A DNA stretch of 60,585 nt from Akkermansiaceae bacterium (GCA_026461385.1 JAPJNB010000239.1:1-60585); one strand, 5' to 3'. Shown: positions 35,401 through 44,583, counted from the stretch's first letter. Made by a program: numbers and translations. The notes: generated from the letters alone by a model not told the origin.

Positions 35401-35520
35401 GTCTCCTACTTAATAATTTTTTTTGGTGCTGTAGTCCCATTCCACTCGTCAAGTTTGTATCTCGATGAAGTTCGGACGATTGAACCTCAAGATATTGATG
35501 CTGACCCTGAATTCGAATGA
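35401..35520 (+). pseudogene. Orphan 3' end of a coding frame ahead of the acyltransferase gene
   Basis: 39 open codons without a start codon run to a TGA at 35518-35520, which overlaps the ATG of the next gene as ATGA. The predicted end is acidic (TIEPQDIDADPEFE). The frame opens just after the TylF-like gene. It may be the remains of a deleted gene that was once coupled to the acyltransferase. I cannot identify it. Confidence 0.3.
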
Positions 35521-36653
35521 ATAAAAGAACCTATTTTCCACTTGTTGACTTACTCAGGGGAGGAGCTGCAATTTCCGTGGTCGTGTATCATGTCATCGAG
35601 CATCTAAAGTGGACTGGGTTTCCAATCTCAGGTCCTTTTTTGTGGTTTCGCATCGGGTGGCTTGGTGTGGACCTTTTTTTTGTGATTTCAGGATTTGTGA
35701 TTTCTCTCTCTGCATTTTCTTTGCTCGATCGATTCGAAATCTGCCAATTTCGTAGGCAATTCGCTATTCACCGCATTGCTCGGATTCTTCCGCTTCATTA
35801 TTTGACCTGCTTAGTCTTTCTTGCACTGGTGGTTCCCGCTATCATATTTCAGAACGGTTTCCTTGGGAACCTGATAAGCCACCTCGGATTTTTGCACAAT
35901 ACGGATAGGAGTTGGCAGGGAGCGATCAATGGACCCAACTGGTCCGTTGGCGTTGAAATGCAGTTTTATTTGCTAATTCTTCTGTTGGCCCCTTCCATGA
36001 GATCTTGCAGGTGGTGGCTGATTCCTGCCATAGCATTTCCAATCGCTTGGCTGTGGCGCTATTGCGCCTTAACGATGTTTCCTATCGACCTAGTGACGGG
36101 TCCCTACTACCGGTTTTGGGCAACTACCCAGCTTCCCGGTACGCTTGATCAGTTTGCTGTAGGTATTGTTCTTAGCCGCCTGATTCGATCTTCGCACAAA
36201 CGCAAGAGATTGAACTTTTTAACACAGAGACCACTATTGATCCTTCCGATCGCGTGTCTTATGATGTGGCTTATGCTGAGTCTTTACTGGCCCAAGGCCT
36301 CGTTCTGGGACTATTCCTTGATGGTTGTCTTTTGGCGAACTTTTGCCGCGTTTTCTCTTGGGATGTTTATTCTTCTTGCCTGTAGCATCAGAAATCAAGG
36401 AATCGTGAACGCAACCATGCCCTTCAGATATCTGGGAACCATCTCCTATGGAATCTATTTATGGCATTTACCGGTCATCCTATCCATCAAACGGATCGAG
36501 GGTCTCGCCCCCGGCAAGGCTTTGGGCCTCGTGCTTGTCCTCACGATTCTGCTCGCCTCTTGGTCTTGGCATTTTTTCGAAAGGCAGTTTATTAACGCGG
36601 GAAAGGCACATAGTATTTCTGGTGGAAAATTTAAAGACATTCCGAGGATCTAA
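35517..36653 (+). CDS. Membrane acyltransferase 3 family (OafA/YrhL-like)
   Basis: Integral membrane O-acyltransferase of 378 residues with about ten helices. It begins with the family's YFPLVDLLRGGAAISVVVYH (the usual LRG motif with active-site His22) and has IGWLGVDLFFVISGFVIS and HRIARILPLHYL, the R-x-x-R-x-x-P element, then NWSVGVEMQFYL and YLGTISYGIYLWHLPV. Such enzymes add acetyl or other acyl groups to exported or lipid-linked glycans such as O-antigen. Its place among glycosyltransferases fits this. Confidence 0.93.
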   Translation: MNKRTYFPLVDLLRGGAAISVVVYHVIEHLKWTGFPISGPFLWFRIGWLGVDLFFVISGFVISLSAFSLLDRFEICQFRRQFAIHRIARILPLHYLTCLVFLALVVPAIIFQNGFLGNLISHLGFLHNTDRSWQGAINGPNWSVGVEMQFYLLILLLAPSMRSCRWWLIPAIAFPIAWLWRYCALTMFPIDLVTGPYYRFWATTQLPGTLDQFAVGIVLSRLIRSSHKRKRLNFLTQRPLLILPIACLMMWLMLSLYWPKASFWDYSLMVVFWRTFAAFSLGMFILLACSIRNQGIVNATMPFRYLGTISYGIYLWHLPVILSIKRIEGLAPGKALGLVLVLTILLASWSWHFFERQFINAGKAHSISGGKFKDIPRI

Positions 36654-36735
36654 TTTGTCGCTGGTATTTATATTACAGAACCTATCTCTTTATGCTTGAG
36701 TCCAATTCACCAATGTTATTTAAAAGAATTTTGAT

Positions 36736-37881
36736 ATGAGTCAGACCCTAACACGATACGGGAGGATGGAAGTCCTTGACTTTGATTCTTGCGTCTCACG
36801 CGCGATCAAAACGTATGGAGAATGGGCTCAAGACGAGATCGACCTGATCGGTGGTTTCCTTCGCCCCGGTTCATGTGTGTTCGACATCGGTGCTTTCATT
36901 GGAACACATACCTTGGCATTTTCAAGATTAGTCGGCGAGCAGGGGAAGGTCTATTCCTTCGAACCTAGGAGGGAAATCTTTGATATCCTCACCAAAAACA
37001 TCGAACTCAACAATCTCGGCAACGTGACTGCATTCAATGCTGCAGTTTCCGACGAACTCTCGAATGTAGGCCTCTCAAGCCTTAGCCAAAGTGATGACGC
37101 AAACTTGGGAGGATTGGCTCTCTACGACTCGCCGTTCGTGTCGGGAGACGGGGACTATAGCGTCAAGGTAGTGTCCATCGATTCACTAGACATTGATCAG
37201 GTCGACCTAATCAAGATTGATGTTGAGGGCATGGAGGATAGCGTCTTGAATGGTGCTGTTGAAACAATTAAAAAGCACAGACCTATCATCTTCGCAGAAT
37301 GTAATTCCCTAAGTTCGGGCGTTAAACTTTTATCTTTGAGTGAGCGTCTCGGTTACACGGTTCTGGGTGCCCTTACAAACGCTTTCTCGCCTAATAACTT
37401 CAATGGAGTTGAGGAGAATTATTTTTCTGACGCCAAGGAACTCGGACTCTTGCTGATTCCTAGGGAGCGATTGGTTGAGTTTGAAAGAGTTATTGCTAGC
37501 CTGTTACTACCGTATATTGATGACACCGACGCGCTTGCCATGATCCTACTGCACAAGCCCCAGTACTATGTTGAGGTTTTGAAGGGAACCAGCCCTGGGA
37601 AGATCCTTGGTCTCACCCTCCCTCTGCCGTTCGAGTTCGCCAAATCAGGAAATTCCACCAATGAAATCGAAGAGTTGAGGGAAATCCTCAAAAAGACAAC
37701 GGATTTAAAGACATACGCCGAAACGATCGCCCAGGAACACTTTTCTAATTTAAAACGACTCGAAAACGAACTTACTGAGTTGACCGCTGCCCGAGCTCTT
37801 GCCGAGTCCGCAGCACAAGATTGGCAGGCAAAACTGGAATATTTGCGTAAAAGTCTTTGGAATCGGATCTTTTACCGCTGA
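36736..37881 (+). CDS. FkbM-family methyltransferase with a C-terminal coiled coil
   Basis: SAM-dependent methyltransferase of the FkbM family (residues about 40-220), with CVFDIGAFIGTHTLAF, VYSFEPRREIFDILTKNIELN and LIKIDVEGMEDSVLNGA. FkbM-type enzymes O-methylate sugars or polyketides. A second region (about 220-310) is not recognised, and the end (about 315-375) is a charged helical coiled coil (TNEIEELREILKKT...), perhaps for oligomerisation or docking. Length 381 is greater than a bare FkbM domain (about 230). Confidence 0.87.
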   Translation: MSQTLTRYGRMEVLDFDSCVSRAIKTYGEWAQDEIDLIGGFLRPGSCVFDIGAFIGTHTLAFSRLVGEQGKVYSFEPRREIFDILTKNIELNNLGNVTAFNAAVSDELSNVGLSSLSQSDDANLGGLALYDSPFVSGDGDYSVKVVSIDSLDIDQVDLIKIDVEGMEDSVLNGAVETIKKHRPIIFAECNSLSSGVKLLSLSERLGYTVLGALTNAFSPNNFNGVEENYFSDAKELGLLLIPRERLVEFERVIASLLLPYIDDTDALAMILLHKPQYYVEVLKGTSPGKILGLTLPLPFEFAKSGNSTNEIEELREILKKTTDLKTYAETIAQEHFSNLKRLENELTELTAARALAESAAQDWQAKLEYLRKSLWNRIFYR

Positions 37882-38310
37882 GTTCCTGCGATTCATTGGC
37901 TCAATGTACTAGCGACATTCAAAGTGACTTTCTGAGCACCAATCACATTGAGAATATGACGCGCAATTCACTTGGCGTGATCGGCAAGGTGTGTTGCTTG
38001 AATTCTAGGAGGAACCAGTTTACCCGTTGATGGAGGTTGTGTTACTGCGTGCACGGGATCGCATTCGGCGGGGTTGGAGGCACTGGGAGTAGGAGCCACG
38101 GGTTAGCGCGCCGGGACGGTTCTGTCCTACCGCCCGTCCCAGGTCGGCGGAGCGTTTTGAGCTTGCCAGTGAGAACCGAATTTCGTGACTTGGGTCGGCT
38201 ATATCGGCGAGATTGTCACATTTGAACGGGAGGAAAAAGTTTCCCCCGTGCTCGCCATTGGTCTGTCAACTGTGGTACTGTACCGAACTTATCCAACTTC
38301 AGAGAAGAAC
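37882..38310. other. 429-base intergenic region with gene remnant and palindromic element
   Basis: No intact gene. At 37952-38092 a plus-strand frame of 46 codons is interrupted by one TAG (38006-38008) and is rich in charged residues (EEPVYPLMEVVLLRARDR), perhaps a remnant. It runs into a palindromic element at 38089-38140. The frame of the GT2 gene extends back to 38185 but lacks family similarity there. Confidence 0.45.
38089..38140. repeat. REP-like extragenic palindrome
   Basis: Two interlocking inverted repeats: GTAGGA (38089-38094) with TCCTAC (38125-38130), and GGGACGG (38113-38119) with CCGTCCC (38134-38140). Both could fold alternately. GC-rich paired stems of this kind are typical of repetitive extragenic palindromic elements. 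Only one copy is seen in this window, so repetitiveness is inferred. Confidence 0.5.
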
Positions 38311-39240
38311 ATGCCACGCGTTTCCGTCATTATCCCGACCTACAATCACGCCGCCTTTATCTGCGAGTCGCTGGAGTCTGTCTTTGCACAGACGTTTGAA
38401 GATTTCGAAGTGATCGTCGTCAATGATGGAAGTTCGGACGACACGGAGGAGGTTTTGAAGAGCTATATTGCTGCAAAGAAGATCACCTACCTTTTCCAAG
38501 AGAACAAAGGTTCGGCTGCGGCGAGAAACGCAGGGCTCGCCATGGCGACCGGGGAATGGCTCGCCTTTTTAGATGACGATGATTTGTGGCCTGCTGACAA
38601 GTTGGCATGGCAGGTCGCATTCTTAGAGCAAACGAATGCTGTGATGGTGGGTGGCCATTGTGCGCGGCATACGGCAAGGGATGACTTAGACCAGAATCGA
38701 GGCGATGGGGCACAACGATCGCTGAAAATTTCCGACTTTTTTAATGGAAATCCATTTACATCCCCCGGACAAACACTGATTCGTAGATCCGCTCTGCTAG
38801 AATGCCACGGTTTTGACGTTACGGTCTGGGGCGGTGATGACCTCGATTTGTGGATGCGGCTGTCGCATGTCGGTGATGTGGTTCGAGTGAATCACATCAG
38901 TTTGTGGTATCGCATTCATGGATCAAATGCTTCATCAGACCTCACAAAGATGATCTGCAACCTTGAGCGGGTTTTTATTAAAAACCTTGCGTTCGTGCCT
39001 GCCGATCAACGCTCAGAGGCTCTCAAGACGGGATACCGGTTTCTTTTTCGCTATGCTGGGAAAAAGCTGATTTGGCAGGGATTCAAGAAGATTGTCCAGG
39101 GATGCTTTACCGAGGGATGGAAAATGAGTTGCTTTAGTTTCTCCATCTTTTTCACCCGGTCCAAGGATGACCCGGTACTTTTGTCTTCTCTGGTCTTTGC
39201 ATGCTTGAAAGCTCCTTGGAAGGTTGGAAGGGCTCGATGA
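38311..39240 (+). CDS. Glycosyltransferase family 2
   Basis: GT-A glycosyltransferase of 309 residues from ATG 38311, starting MPRVSVIIPTYNHAAFICES. It has VVNDGSSDDTEEVL, ENKGSAAARNAGLAMATGEWL, the metal-binding FLDDDDLWPADKL and WGGDDLDLWMRLS, all standard for GT2 enzymes that add sugars to a growing glycan at the cytoplasmic face. The frame continues upstream to 38185, but this part does not look like GT2. It ends in an ATGA overlap with a small ORF. Confidence 0.93.
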   Translation: MPRVSVIIPTYNHAAFICESLESVFAQTFEDFEVIVVNDGSSDDTEEVLKSYIAAKKITYLFQENKGSAAARNAGLAMATGEWLAFLDDDDLWPADKLAWQVAFLEQTNAVMVGGHCARHTARDDLDQNRGDGAQRSLKISDFFNGNPFTSPGQTLIRRSALLECHGFDVTVWGGDDLDLWMRLSHVGDVVRVNHISLWYRIHGSNASSDLTKMICNLERVFIKNLAFVPADQRSEALKTGYRFLFRYAGKKLIWQGFKKIVQGCFTEGWKMSCFSFSIFFTRSKDDPVLLSSLVFACLKAPWKVGRAR

Positions 39241-39383
39241 ACGATTCGTTTAATCCTATCAATGATAACCTGTTCTTACTTACTTTAGATAGTACCCATG
39301 AAATTATGAATTTTTTAGCTGCTGTAGATACCGTGTGGTTTTCGAGCGCGCTTCGTAGTCAATTTTATCATAGACTATCATGA
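39237..39383 (+). CDS. 48-residue ORF coupled by ATGA overlaps to genes on both sides
   Basis: Not recognised. It starts with the ATG that overlaps the GT2 stop codon (39237-39240) and its own TGA overlaps the ATG of the GT25 gene (39380-39383). The protein is mixed polar/hydrophobic, beginning MNDSFNPINDNLFLLTLDS and ending FYHRLS; no signal peptide or membrane helix is clear. Two ATGA couplings in a row suggest it is translated, at least as a relay for ribosomes. It may also be a leftover of a longer glycosyltransferase gene. Confidence 0.5.
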   Translation: MNDSFNPINDNLFLLTLDSTHEIMNFLAAVDTVWFSSALRSQFYHRLS

Positions 39384-40189
39384 TTGAAGCTTTTCTTGTC
39401 ATCAATCTTGATCATCGTGTCGACCGGTGGACTGAATTTCTGGCGACCAGTCAGGGCAGGATCTCGCGTGATCAAATCCATCGAATTTCAGCAATTTTGG
39501 GGTCACGTCTTCGTGGGGCTGGACAGAGACCGTGGTTCAAAGAAAACACGGATTCTCAAGTCGTTGGATCTGCGGGTTGTACCCTATCGCACCGCAAAGC
39601 ACTTCAATTCGCTGAGGAGCAGAATTTTGGCCATGTGGTGATATTAGAGGACGACGTTAAACTTTTGGATTCTTTTTCGTTCATGCACGATTTTTTTAAA
39701 AGGCACCTTAAGCGGCACGCATCCCTTCCTGATCTCACCTATCTTGGTTGCAAAAAACCTGCGCCACCTTTTAAGCATCTTTCCGTGCCGTGTGATGCAT
39801 TCGGCCTCTATGAAATTTCAGGGGCATTTTGCACTCATGCGTACTTGATCTCTCCGCGCCTTCGCCGCCATCTTCTTCAAGTGCTTCCGACGGAGGATTC
39901 CATTTGGCCTTGGATTGCTCAGTATCGCTGCATTGATCGGTGGATGTCCTATGTCCTTAGAAGAAAATTTTCCATAACAGCCATCATGCCAGCCATTGCC
40001 GTCCAGAGTGAGAGCTTTTCTGACATCACACAGAAAATATGCACTAGGGATTCAAATGCTTTAGGACCTTTTGTGTCAGGAGAATGTTCCTTCTATCAGG
40101 TCAAAAAATTTCTGGCTTATAGTAAATCGTTGGTAAAACAGATAGGTGACATTTTATCCGTCGTCCCAAAATATTTTATGGGAATTTAG
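39380..40189 (+). CDS. Glycosyltransferase family 25 (LPS biosynthesis protein)
   Basis: GT25 family enzyme, 269 residues; members add galactose or related sugars to lipooligosaccharide. It begins AFLVINLDHRVDRWTEF, has GCTLSHRKALQFAEEQ and the metal-binding VVILEDDVKLLD, all hallmark GT25 blocks, followed by AFCTHAYLISPRLRRHLLQ. It is translationally coupled to the small ORF before it and is the last plus-strand gene of the glycan locus. Confidence 0.9.
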   Translation: MIEAFLVINLDHRVDRWTEFLATSQGRISRDQIHRISAILGSRLRGAGQRPWFKENTDSQVVGSAGCTLSHRKALQFAEEQNFGHVVILEDDVKLLDSFSFMHDFFKRHLKRHASLPDLTYLGCKKPAPPFKHLSVPCDAFGLYEISGAFCTHAYLISPRLRRHLLQVLPTEDSIWPWIAQYRCIDRWMSYVLRRKFSITAIMPAIAVQSESFSDITQKICTRDSNALGPFVSGECSFYQVKKFLAYSKSLVKQIGDILSVVPKYFMGI

Positions 40190-40271
40190 TTTAGACTAAG
40201 GATGATCATTCATATTTCGTCCCATATCTAACAGAGAAGCGGGAGATCGTGGCTCTGCAGGCAGTATTGGT

Positions 40272-41039
40272 TTATTGATTGTTTTGAATTTTGAGCAGCG
40301 CCACGTATTTCAAGTAAACTTCCTTGGAGCAGGATCTTGCGATTCGAAGGCCGAGTAGGCCATCCGCGAGGCCGCGCTTAAGGAAATAAGCTCTGAAAAA
40401 CTTCCAGGCCGCACGCCCTGTTGCTTCTAGCAGACTTGAACGCCTCCCTTTGGTGGCTTCTTGAGTTGCCCAAAGTTGTGCATATTTCTGGATTCGTTGG
40501 TTGCGATCGTGCCAATCTCGGTAGGAGTAGTGAGGAAGCTCCGCTCGAAGTGAGCCAATGGTCCCATTTACAAGTAACGACTCATGGACCGCGCGAGTCG
40601 GCATGGTCCACCGGTCGGCGCGGAAGAGGCGCAAGACCCGGTCCGGGTACCATTCGCCATGGCGGATCCAATTTCCTTCGAAAAACATGATTCGGTTAAT
40701 TCGATAGGCGGCGTGGCTTGGCCCATTAGCGAATAGCTGCCGAAGTTCATCCACCAGTTCTTGAGTCACTTCTTCGTCAGCATCGATCCAAAGAATCCAT
40801 GGTTGAGATGCCATGGCGAAATGTTGCCGCCGCGTTTCGGAAAATCCTGACCACGCAACTGAGCGAACGACGGCCCCTGCACATCTTCCAATCTCGGCAC
40901 TGCTATCGGTACTTCCGGTATCTAGCAGAATCCACTCCGCAAATGCAGGTACCTGGGCAAGTAATCTTTTAAGGTGCGTTTCTTCATTAAGGCACATCAT
41001 GCAGACGGTAATCGGGAGTGGCACTTGCATGGCAAACAT
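40272..41039 (-). CDS. Glycosyltransferase family 2, WaaE/KdtX-like
   Basis: GT2 enzyme of 255 residues like LPS-core glucosyltransferases of the WaaE group. It has VCMMCLNEETHLKRLLAQV, EWILLDTGSTDSSAEIG, WSGFSETRRQHFAM and LWIDADEEVTQEL (DAD metal site), then WIRHGEWYPDRVLRLFR, a WaaE-type acceptor region. Start and upstream stop overlap as TAATG at 41039-41041, so it is coupled to the GT4 gene before it; ATG 41030 is an alternative. It converges on the plus-strand block. Confidence 0.92.
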   Translation of the reverse strand: MFAMQVPLPITVCMMCLNEETHLKRLLAQVPAFAEWILLDTGSTDSSAEIGRCAGAVVRSVAWSGFSETRRQHFAMASQPWILWIDADEEVTQELVDELRQLFANGPSHAAYRINRIMFFEGNWIRHGEWYPDRVLRLFRADRWTMPTRAVHESLLVNGTIGSLRAELPHYSYRDWHDRNQRIQKYAQLWATQEATKGRRSSLLEATGRAAWKFFRAYFLKRGLADGLLGLRIARSCSKEVYLKYVALLKIQNNQ

Positions 41040-42187
41040 TAGTAAAAGCTTCTTCGGACAAAATCCACAGTGGCCTCAACGTTGCGTTTCATGGTGAAGT
41101 GGTCGCGTATTGCCTGCAATGATGGTGTAGCCCCCTCACGTAAGGCTGGGTTCAACCAGTGTCGCAATGCTTCACCCCAGTCTGCAACGGAGCGTGGTGT
41201 GGGACCCACTTGGCCAGCTTGAGGAAACTGCTCTAACACTTCTTTGAAGCCGTTGGCATCGGTCGTGATTACAGGCAATCCGTGACAAGCTGCTTCAAGG
41301 CATGCATTGGAGAACGGATCGTAGAGGGTTGGCAAAGCAAATACATCTGCGGCGAAGAACCAGTCTGTTGGATCCGCTATCGGTCCTGCCAGATGGATTC
41401 GCGGATGAGCCGCACGTGCCACATGTCCCTTTCCCACCAGAATTAACCAAGTATTTGCATCATTGAGTGCACGGAAGGAATCTACTAAGAATTGCGTACC
41501 CTTCCGTTTCCAACCTGAACCAACGAAAAGAAACACTACGGCATGATCGGGAATGCCCAACTGTGAACGCAGGGCCCCCCGTTTTTCCTTTATGGTTTCT
41601 TCATCCGTGAAAATGGGATCATATCCATTGGGGATCACTGCAATTCGTTCGTTAGGGAATCCATGGATCGCCATCAATTCATTGGCAACCATGCGGCTGT
41701 TTGCAATCACGCGCAAGGTTCGATCCTGAAACAATCGATGCTCTAACTGCAGAAGTTGACGGTGTTTTTTGCGGCATCGCCGAAACCAGTTTCGCACTCT
41801 ACCGTCTTCAGCCGCCAAGCGGTCAAGCCAGGCAGAGTGTATTCCATCACCCGCTCGAAAGATGTCTGCACCTGGCAAGCGTTCCATCGAGAATAAGATG
41901 GCGCCAGTCTCGCGTACCTTGATCTTGATCGCTTCGCTGGCAAAGACTTCTGGGTCGGTCGAGTCGATTCGTTCAATCGGCTGGCCATGAAGCCATTTCA
42001 TCGGGCAGCGGGAATCAACTACCAGTTGCGAGGAAAGGTTCGCTTTCAGTAGTCCATCACTGAAACGAAGCAAGAATCGTTCAGCCCCGCCGGTAGTCGA
42101 CCATCCGCGTCTGCAGATGATGAGGCGGATGTGGTGCGTGGTGGTCGCACCACCGACGAGATCAGGGAAGGAGGTCACCTCTGGCAT
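41039..42187 (-). CDS. Glycosyltransferase family 4
   Basis: GT-B retaining glycosyltransferase, 382 residues. The N-terminal part has IICRRGWSTTGGAERFLLRF (WaaG-like opening). The C-terminal donor domain has VFLFVGSGWKRKGTQFLVDSF, HLAGPIADPTDWFFAADVFA and LPTLYDPFSNACLEAACHGLPVI, with the E-x7-E-like acidic pair of GT4. It resembles LPS-core glucosyltransferase WaaG. It is coupled to the downstream GT2 gene, making a likely core-oligosaccharide pair. Confidence 0.93.
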   Translation of the reverse strand: MPEVTSFPDLVGGATTTHHIRLIICRRGWSTTGGAERFLLRFSDGLLKANLSSQLVVDSRCPMKWLHGQPIERIDSTDPEVFASEAIKIKVRETGAILFSMERLPGADIFRAGDGIHSAWLDRLAAEDGRVRNWFRRCRKKHRQLLQLEHRLFQDRTLRVIANSRMVANELMAIHGFPNERIAVIPNGYDPIFTDEETIKEKRGALRSQLGIPDHAVVFLFVGSGWKRKGTQFLVDSFRALNDANTWLILVGKGHVARAAHPRIHLAGPIADPTDWFFAADVFALPTLYDPFSNACLEAACHGLPVITTDANGFKEVLEQFPQAGQVGPTPRSVADWGEALRHWLNPALREGATPSLQAIRDHFTMKRNVEATVDFVRRSFY

Positions 42188-42328
42188 TCAATTTTGATGG
42201 ATCTAGTAGCATGAAACGTGAATGATCTGCGGGCACTGATTGAAATCATCCTTTGGGTGTTTTAGGCTAACAAGGTGAAGATCGTTACCGATGGCGGAGT
42301 GGGTGGTCAAGGCTAGGCCCATGAATGG

Positions 42329-43432
42329 TCAAAGGTCTAAAAATGCACGGATGCTTTGGCCCATGTAATCCACGGATCCAATCTGATCGAATGTCGTGCG
42401 TGCATTGGCTGCCAACGTTGCTGATAAAATGGGATCTTGCAACAAAGTTGACAGTGCCTTGGCCAATTGCTGCGAGTCCGCTGGTGGTACGAGCAGGCCG
42501 TTTTCCCCCGAGGTCACGATGTCAGGGATGCCTCCGACGTCGGTTCCTACGAATGCGGTTGCACAGGAAAAACATTGCAGCGTGCTCTGTGGTACGCCCT
42601 CCCCACCGGTGCTAGCCAAAACGGCAATGTCAGCCGCTTTAAAGAATGGATAGGTGTCCTCCTGATGGCCCACGAGATGAACTCGATCCCGGGATGAAAG
42701 TCCCGCAATCTGTGCTGGCAGGTATTCGAGTCCTGGGCCACCGCCTACAAGCACCAAGTGCAAATCTTGGTGTATTGTGGCAAGTTGATCGAAGGCCGCC
42801 AATAGGTACTGGTGGCCCTTCCACGCCCTAAGGACGGACACCTGTGTGATGATCCGAGCGGTCTGGGGAATGCCTAACGACTCTCTCACGCTGGACCGTG
42901 CCACATTTTTGTCAGATAGGTCCGTGTTGGCGACACCGGTCGGGATTGATTGGGCAAATCCTGACGGCAACGAAAAATCTTTTGAGAGAGCTGCAGTGAT
43001 CGCGTGAGCGGTGGTGATGATTCGCGTGGTGATGATTCGATAGATAAAGTGATTCCAAGGCGATGGCCTCACGGGGATGCTCACGTGGCGGTAGCGCACG
43101 CGGCGCCTGATCCCTGCGCATGCCGCCGCCGCAAGGGCTACCCGTGTGTCGATGTTGGAGTGGCTGCCCACTAGATATGGACTCATGTCGCGGAAAACCT
43201 GCAAACACTTGAAGAAATCGCCGATCTGGCTGGATTTCTGAAACGTCACCGCAATCACCTCAAAACCTTGTTTGAGGAATGTCTCCGCGATCGGAGAGCC
43301 AGGCGGGGCCATCAAGACGCAGCGAAACCCCTTGTCGCGGAACCAGCAGCATTCCGTCAGAATGCGAATCTCCTGCCCACCCCAGCCTAGCGAAGCCTCG
43401 GTGTGAATAATTAAGGGTTGGTGTACTTTCAT
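42329..43432 (-). CDS. Glycosyltransferase family 4
   Basis: GT4 enzyme, 367 residues from ATG 43432, starting with PLIIHTEASLGWGGQEIRI. The donor domain shows IITQVSVLRAWKGHQYLLAAF, VHLVGHQEDTYPFFKAADIA and STGGEGVPQSTLQCFSCATAFVGTDVGGIPD. The frame opens 21 codons earlier without support. 141 bases separate it from the next gene downstream; it may be its own transcription unit. The sugar is unknown. Confidence 0.92.
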   Translation of the reverse strand: MKVHQPLIIHTEASLGWGGQEIRILTECCWFRDKGFRCVLMAPPGSPIAETFLKQGFEVIAVTFQKSSQIGDFFKCLQVFRDMSPYLVGSHSNIDTRVALAAAACAGIRRRVRYRHVSIPVRPSPWNHFIYRIITTRIITTAHAITAALSKDFSLPSGFAQSIPTGVANTDLSDKNVARSSVRESLGIPQTARIITQVSVLRAWKGHQYLLAAFDQLATIHQDLHLVLVGGGPGLEYLPAQIAGLSSRDRVHLVGHQEDTYPFFKAADIAVLASTGGEGVPQSTLQCFSCATAFVGTDVGGIPDIVTSGENGLLVPPADSQQLAKALSTLLQDPILSATLAANARTTFDQIGSVDYMGQSIRAFLDL

Positions 43433-43629
43433 GAATGACGAACGTGTATCTTTTTCAATCGAGATGGGATCCAGCACAAGGAGAAACAGCGCCAATCATC
43501 CAGAGCACAAGAATATGGAACGAGAAATTTTATTCAAAAACCGTCGAGTTCTTCTGGTCTAACGTAACATGCCATTGGGCTTTCGTATAGGCGCAGTGTG
43601 TTTAAGAAATAGTACTATGTTGTGCTGGA

Positions 43630-44583
43630 CTAAACCTCTGGCAGCCAATCCGTATTTGCTGCTCTCACATGCACGTCACTCAAATCTGTTGCCAATTTAC
43701 GATATTTCTCTCCCGAACGACATGCGTTGGTCCAGCCGACCAGTCGACCATTGACCGGGTCCAATTGTGCCGCCTCCCAATGGGATCGGAGTACTTTTGT
43801 CGGGGGAAGTATGGTAACCGATGGCGGTCCAAATACGTGACCTGCATAATACGAGAAGCTCGAAAGTGGGGTTGCCAATAAGACCGAGCAAGAAGCCAAT
43901 GCAAACAAATCTATAACAGGATGTTTCTGGGCATCATGGCCCGTGCCCACGCGATTGTAAGGATTACCGCTCATAGCCTCAATAATATCAAAGTTTTTAC
44001 GTAGCCCTTGGAATTCTGCACCGTTGCCTGAAAAACTTAAATAAAACAAGACATCTGGATGATGTTGTTGCAACGCCTCCATTGCGCGTTCATACCACCA
44101 GAGCGGTACGGCTGGATGCTTCACCGCGTTAGTATCGTATTCATCAGAATCAATAAGGGGATAATCTCCGCGTCGCATATGGACCCCTACTACAGGTCTC
44201 CCAAAGGAAGTAGCGAAAATCTGACGAACCTCTGATGCGATGAAGGGCTGAATACGAATTTTAGCGATGGTCTCGCGGTAAAGCCGATCCAAATCCTCAT
44301 CCGGTCCTATGTAAGTTCGTAAAAGGATTTTATGATGTTGTCCGAGTTGACTGAAAACCTCTGGAGAACATTCCAGCAGACGTAATCGCAAAGATCCGAA
44401 TCGACCTCCCCAACCCAGTGCTTGTGTCGTAGTTCCTTGAATGACCAGAGCATCCAATTCTGGCCAATCGAGCAAAACTTGGTGTCCATGTCTCTGCTGA
44501 ATGGCAAACGCGAGTGTTAGGGTCTCCAGTCGATTGACCAGCCCTATATACTCTTGGATATAAACTTTTTTAGTTGAATTCAT
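43630..44583 (-). CDS. Fucosyltransferase-like glycosyltransferase
   Basis: Protein of 317 residues with VVGVHMRRGDYPLI, the H-x-R-R-G-D motif that binds GDP-fucose in the GT11/GT23/O-fucosyltransferase superfamily. It also has LVNRLETLTLAFAIQQRHGHQVLLDWP near the N-terminus and DLFALASCSVLLATPLSSFSYYAGHVFG near the C-terminus, in the order expected for that fold. Transfer of fucose or another 6-deoxyhexose is likely but not certain. No GDP-fucose synthesis genes are in the window. Confidence 0.75.
   Translation of the reverse strand: MNSTKKVYIQEYIGLVNRLETLTLAFAIQQRHGHQVLLDWPELDALVIQGTTTQALGWGGRFGSLRLRLLECSPEVFSQLGQHHKILLRTYIGPDEDLDRLYRETIAKIRIQPFIASEVRQIFATSFGRPVVGVHMRRGDYPLIDSDEYDTNAVKHPAVPLWWYERAMEALQQHHPDVLFYLSFSGNGAEFQGLRKNFDIIEAMSGNPYNRVGTGHDAQKHPVIDLFALASCSVLLATPLSSFSYYAGHVFGPPSVTILPPTKVLRSHWEAAQLDPVNGRLVGWTNACRSGEKYRKLATDLSDVHVRAANTDWLPEV

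Noticed and set aside
35513..35520. Possible programmed frameshift joining the orphan frame to the acyltransferase.
   Set aside because: No slippery sequence or following structure is visible; a simple ATGA overlap explains it.
11558..43570. The 14-mer GTCTAACGTAACAT occurs at 11558-11571 and 43557-43570.
   Set aside because: In 60 kb several shared 14-mers are expected by chance, and the two contexts (over the pdhB stop, and upstream of a glycosyltransferase) are unrelated.
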